A DNA stretch of 35,671 bases from CANJSG01 sp038203875 (GTDB taxonomy: Bacteria; Verrucomicrobiota; Verrucomicrobiia; Limisphaerales; CANJSG01): NCBI GenBank assembly GCA_038203875.1, contig JBBRDN010000021.1:1-35671 (forward strand), given 5' to 3'. The notes beneath the pieces were generated by a model, which ran no database searches, was not told the DNA's origin, and saw only the letters and a program-made list of their open reading frames with translations. Within the stretch, counting starts at the first letter, position 1. Each line of letters starts with the position of its first letter. This document shows, one piece after another, positions 33,635 to 35,671 of this stretch. The position numbers were made by a program, and so were the translations under genes.

Positions 33635-34588
33635 TCAACGCCCCTCGAGGACGAAGGCCAACCCGGCACGGATGACGAATGGGATCGTCAGAAAACTGAC
33701 GACCGACGTCGTCAGGACGATGCGGACGGCCGTGTTCGAATCACCCCCGTAGTGCCTCGCCATCACGATGGGAAACATCCCTGCAGGCATCGCCGCCTGG
33801 ACGACGAGCACACGCTTCAGCTCGTCCGAGCATGGCAGCATCCGAGCGACGGCGAGAAAGACGACCGGGATGAGCGCGAGACGCACGATGCAGGCGAACA
33901 GCATCACCCGTCCACCGGATCGCACCTGCATCCCCCGCATCTGGTCCGCCGCCGTCGCCCCGACGATCAGCACGCCGATCGGAATGACGCACTGGCCGAG
34001 GATGCGGAACGTCTGGAGGAAGAACTTCGGCAGGTATTCGTAGAGGTGGAAGAAATTGATCAGCAGACCGACGCCGATGGCGATGACCGGGGCGTTGATC
34101 AGGTGCTTCCAGGCCTTGCCTCCGGTCGTTCCGACCAGCAACGCCAACCCGAGAACCCACATGGCGGCATCGACGCCGACGTTGTGGACGAGGAGCACGC
34201 CGCGCGTCTCCGGACCGAACAGCGCATCGACCAGCGGGATCGGGACGTAGCCGTAGTTCTGCAACCCGGCGCACAGCGCGAACGTGCGGCGCGCCTTCGG
34301 ATCACGCAGCCCGGCCAAGGGAGCCACGAAGTAGGCGATGGCCATGCCCATGCCCGCGCAGCCGAAGCCTACGACCGGCGGGACAAAAACGTTGCCCAGT
34401 TCCTTGAGCGCCTTGTTGCCGAGGATCGAGTCGAGGATCAGGCAGGGTGTGAAGACGTTGACCGTGATCTTGATCAGGCTCTTGTCCGCCTCCTCCGTGA
34501 GCCAGTTGATCCGCCGGAAGCAGAAGCCCATCGCGATGATGGCGAACACGGGAAGGACAGCGGTGAAGACGGGCGCGAGTTCGTTCAT
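33635..34588 (-). CDS. AEC family transporter (auxin efflux carrier-like permease)
   Basis: A 317-residue membrane protein with about 10 hydrophobic helices. It has the AEC-type arrangement of two five-helix repeats: LPVFAIIAMGFCFRR in helix 1, then PCLILDSILG, with the second half opening at about residue 165 (NAPVIAIGVGLLI). QAAMPAGMFPIVMARHYGGD near 270-290 is typical of the family. Bacterial members carry malonate, malate or other organic acids; the substrate here is unknown. The start overlaps the stop of the upstream gene (ATGA), so they are coupled. It converges with the phospholipase-D-like gene, with 29 bases and no terminator between. Confidence 0.9.
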   Translation of the reverse strand: MNELAPVFTAVLPVFAIIAMGFCFRRINWLTEEADKSLIKITVNVFTPCLILDSILGNKALKELGNVFVPPVVGFGCAGMGMAIAYFVAPLAGLRDPKARRTFALCAGLQNYGYVPIPLVDALFGPETRGVLLVHNVGVDAAMWVLGLALLVGTTGGKAWKHLINAPVIAIGVGLLINFFHLYEYLPKFFLQTFRILGQCVIPIGVLIVGATAADQMRGMQVRSGGRVMLFACIVRLALIPVVFLAVARMLPCSDELKRVLVVQAAMPAGMFPIVMARHYGGDSNTAVRIVLTTSVVSFLTIPFVIRAGLAFVLEGR

Positions 34589-35085
34589 CCGGCGAGATGG
34601 TCGAGGACGGCTTGGAACTCGGCGGCCTGGACGCGCTTCAACGTGGCCGCATCGATCTGCCCGGCCTCGACGGCGTCGGTGAAGCGCGACGGATCAAACG
34701 CACCTCCGCTGATAAACACATCGGCGCCCTTGATCCACTCCAGATCCTCCGGGAGCGGCGCGAGAAAAGGCAGCTTGCCCACGCGTCGGAACCAATACTT
34801 CGCATTCCAAAAATCCGGCTCGCGACGGTGAAGCATGCCGTGGATGTAGGCTCCTACGCCGCCAGAGGCGTCCTGCACCAGCGCATGGGCCGCGTCGTGA
34901 TGATCGTGCCACAGCAACGCCAGCGCACGGATCAACTCGCGGCCGTCAGTTCCGGGTGAAGAAACCGCGAACGCGCGCTTCAGCCCGGCATCGACCTCCG
35001 TGGGGGACAGCCTGCCCTTCCGCGGCCCAGGGCCGAGGTCGGGCGGATTCGCCGGATCAAACAACTCGATGAACACGTCGTCCAC
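34585..35085 (-). CDS. Conserved protein of unknown function coupled to AEC transporter
   Basis: A 166-residue soluble protein from a GTG at 35085 (a stop lies four codons upstream, so the start is confined here). The core LLWHDHHDAAHALVQD (about 58-73), HGMLHRREPDFWNAKYWFRRVG (about 81-102) and LEWIKGADVF is rich in His, Asp, Arg and Trp. It looks like a strongly conserved domain that I recall from several phyla but for which I know no function. The HDHHDxxH cluster could bind metal, which is inference. It overlaps the AEC transporter start by four bases, so the pair probably acts together. It lies 118 bases from the divergent exported gene. Confidence 0.7.
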   Translation of the reverse strand: MDDVFIELFDPANPPDLGPGPRKGRLSPTEVDAGLKRAFAVSSPGTDGRELIRALALLWHDHHDAAHALVQDASGGVGAYIHGMLHRREPDFWNAKYWFRRVGKLPFLAPLPEDLEWIKGADVFISGGAFDPSRFTDAVEAGQIDAATLKRVQAAEFQAVLDHLAG

Positions 35086-35203
35086 CAGCAGAGCCTAGGG
35101 ACGCGGCGCTTCCGTGAGAAAGGGATTTCTCCGCCACCCGGCAATTCCGGATTGGAGGCACGTTGGAGTTGGCGCGGCGTGCAAGTAACCCCACAATCCG
35201 GCC

Positions 35204-35671
35204 ATGATTCCTCGGATGACAACGTGGCTGCTCGCGTGTTTCGCAATCGTGGGGGCATCCGCTCGGGCGGCGACCAACTTCCCCGTCGTCCAGATGCTCG
35301 TCCCGGGATTCACGGTCGAAGAGGTGCCCGTGAAATTGAATAACGTGAACAACCTGCGGTTCGCCCCCGACGGCAGCCTCACCGCGCTCGGCTACGATGG
35401 ACGCATCTGGCGTCTGACCGATTCGGACGGCGACGGCCTCGAGGATTCCGCGAAACCTTTCTGGAGCCGATCAACCCTGAGCGTCCCCGTGGGTCTGGCC
35501 TGGAGCACACGCGGGCTCTACGTCTCGTCGAAGGGCAAGCTGTCGCTGCTCCGCGACAACGACGGCGACGGTGAGGCGGACACGGAAAATGTCGTCGCAT
35601 CCGGTTGGCCGACGACAGATGTCGCAAGCGGCGGCGTCGATGCCAGTTCGGTCACGCTCGACCGGGAGGGC
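35204..35671 (+). CDS. Secreted DxDxDG protein, PVC membrane-bound-dehydrogenase-like (partial)
   Basis: The N-terminal 156 codons of a protein that runs off the window. From ATG 35204, a signal peptide covers about residues 1-22 (LLACFAIVGASARAA). The mature part begins as a beta-propeller-like fold (NNLRFAPDGSLTALGYDGRIWRL). Two calcium-loop-like motifs, DSDGDGLED and DNDGDGEAD, follow. This matches the N-terminus of the putative membrane-bound dehydrogenase (TIGR02604-type, PQQ/NHL-propeller) proteins that are numerous in Planctomycetes and Verrucomicrobia. The full length and any haem c domain cannot be seen. Confidence 0.75.
   Translation, partial: MIPRMTTWLLACFAIVGASARAATNFPVVQMLVPGFTVEEVPVKLNNVNNLRFAPDGSLTALGYDGRIWRLTDSDGDGLEDSAKPFWSRSTLSVPVGLAWSTRGLYVSSKGKLSLLRDNDGDGEADTENVVASGWPTTDVASGGVDASSVTLDREG

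Noticed and set aside
1..35671. CRISPR array or restriction/toxin-antitoxin defence locus
   Set aside because: No regularly spaced short direct repeats and no recognisable Cas, restriction or toxin genes were seen.

Overview
The window is GC-rich, densely coding DNA from what is most likely a member of the Verrucomicrobiota (Verrucomicrobiia, Pedosphaera/Limisphaerales-like). That placement is inference. It rests on long secreted proteins built from lamin-tail (LTD) repeats around a CotH-like segment, a secreted YadA-head/S74 protein followed by a small secreted partner, EboE/EboC-type genes, Gfo/Idh oxidoreductases paired with TIM-barrel isomerases, a PVC-type DxDxDG secreted protein, and families of short palindromic intergenic repeats of the kind I recall from these genomes.

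Layout: 1-3185 is read leftward: the N-terminus of mutS, a 53-residue SpoVG-like frame, a TolC-type outer-membrane efflux protein with a clear terminator, and a one-helix membrane protein. 3358-5427 holds a Gfo/Idh oxidoreductase and a sugar isomerase. 5642-8301 is a secreted two-gene unit (YadA-head/S74 protein plus small partner). 8486-11757 carries eboE-like, eboC-like (UbiA) and a second Gfo/Idh oxidoreductase. 11791-15793 is a tandem duplication of a promoter-like block, a small exported protein and an M64-type metallopeptidase. 15795-17650 (leftward) holds a glycosyltransferase-like protein, a Tudor-like protein and a membrane-tethered receiver domain. 17789-25207 is one gene for a giant secreted multidomain protein. 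25292-25454 is a MITE-like element, followed by two small unknown genes. 26515-29578 (leftward) is purK, purE and an MFS transporter. Two tRNA genes (Ala-GGC, Thr-CGU) come next, then dsbD-like, a divergent phospholipase-D/cardiolipin-synthase-like gene, a leftward AEC transporter with a coupled protein of unknown function, and the start of a secreted DxDxDG (membrane-bound-dehydrogenase-like) protein that runs off the end.

How the genes fit together: housekeeping genes (mutS, purE/purK, tRNAs, dsbD) are interspersed with a large extracellular programme. About seven genes encode exported proteins with signal peptides. Four of these proteins share a similar short C-terminal module. The dehydrogenase/isomerase pairs and the Ebo-like genes suggest sugar or secondary-metabolite processing at the membrane.

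The best candidates for something undescribed are the duplicated small-protein/M64-peptidase couple, the Ebo-like/oxidoreductase cluster, the membrane-tethered receiver, and palindromic repeats that have become coding sequence or lie across a stop codon.
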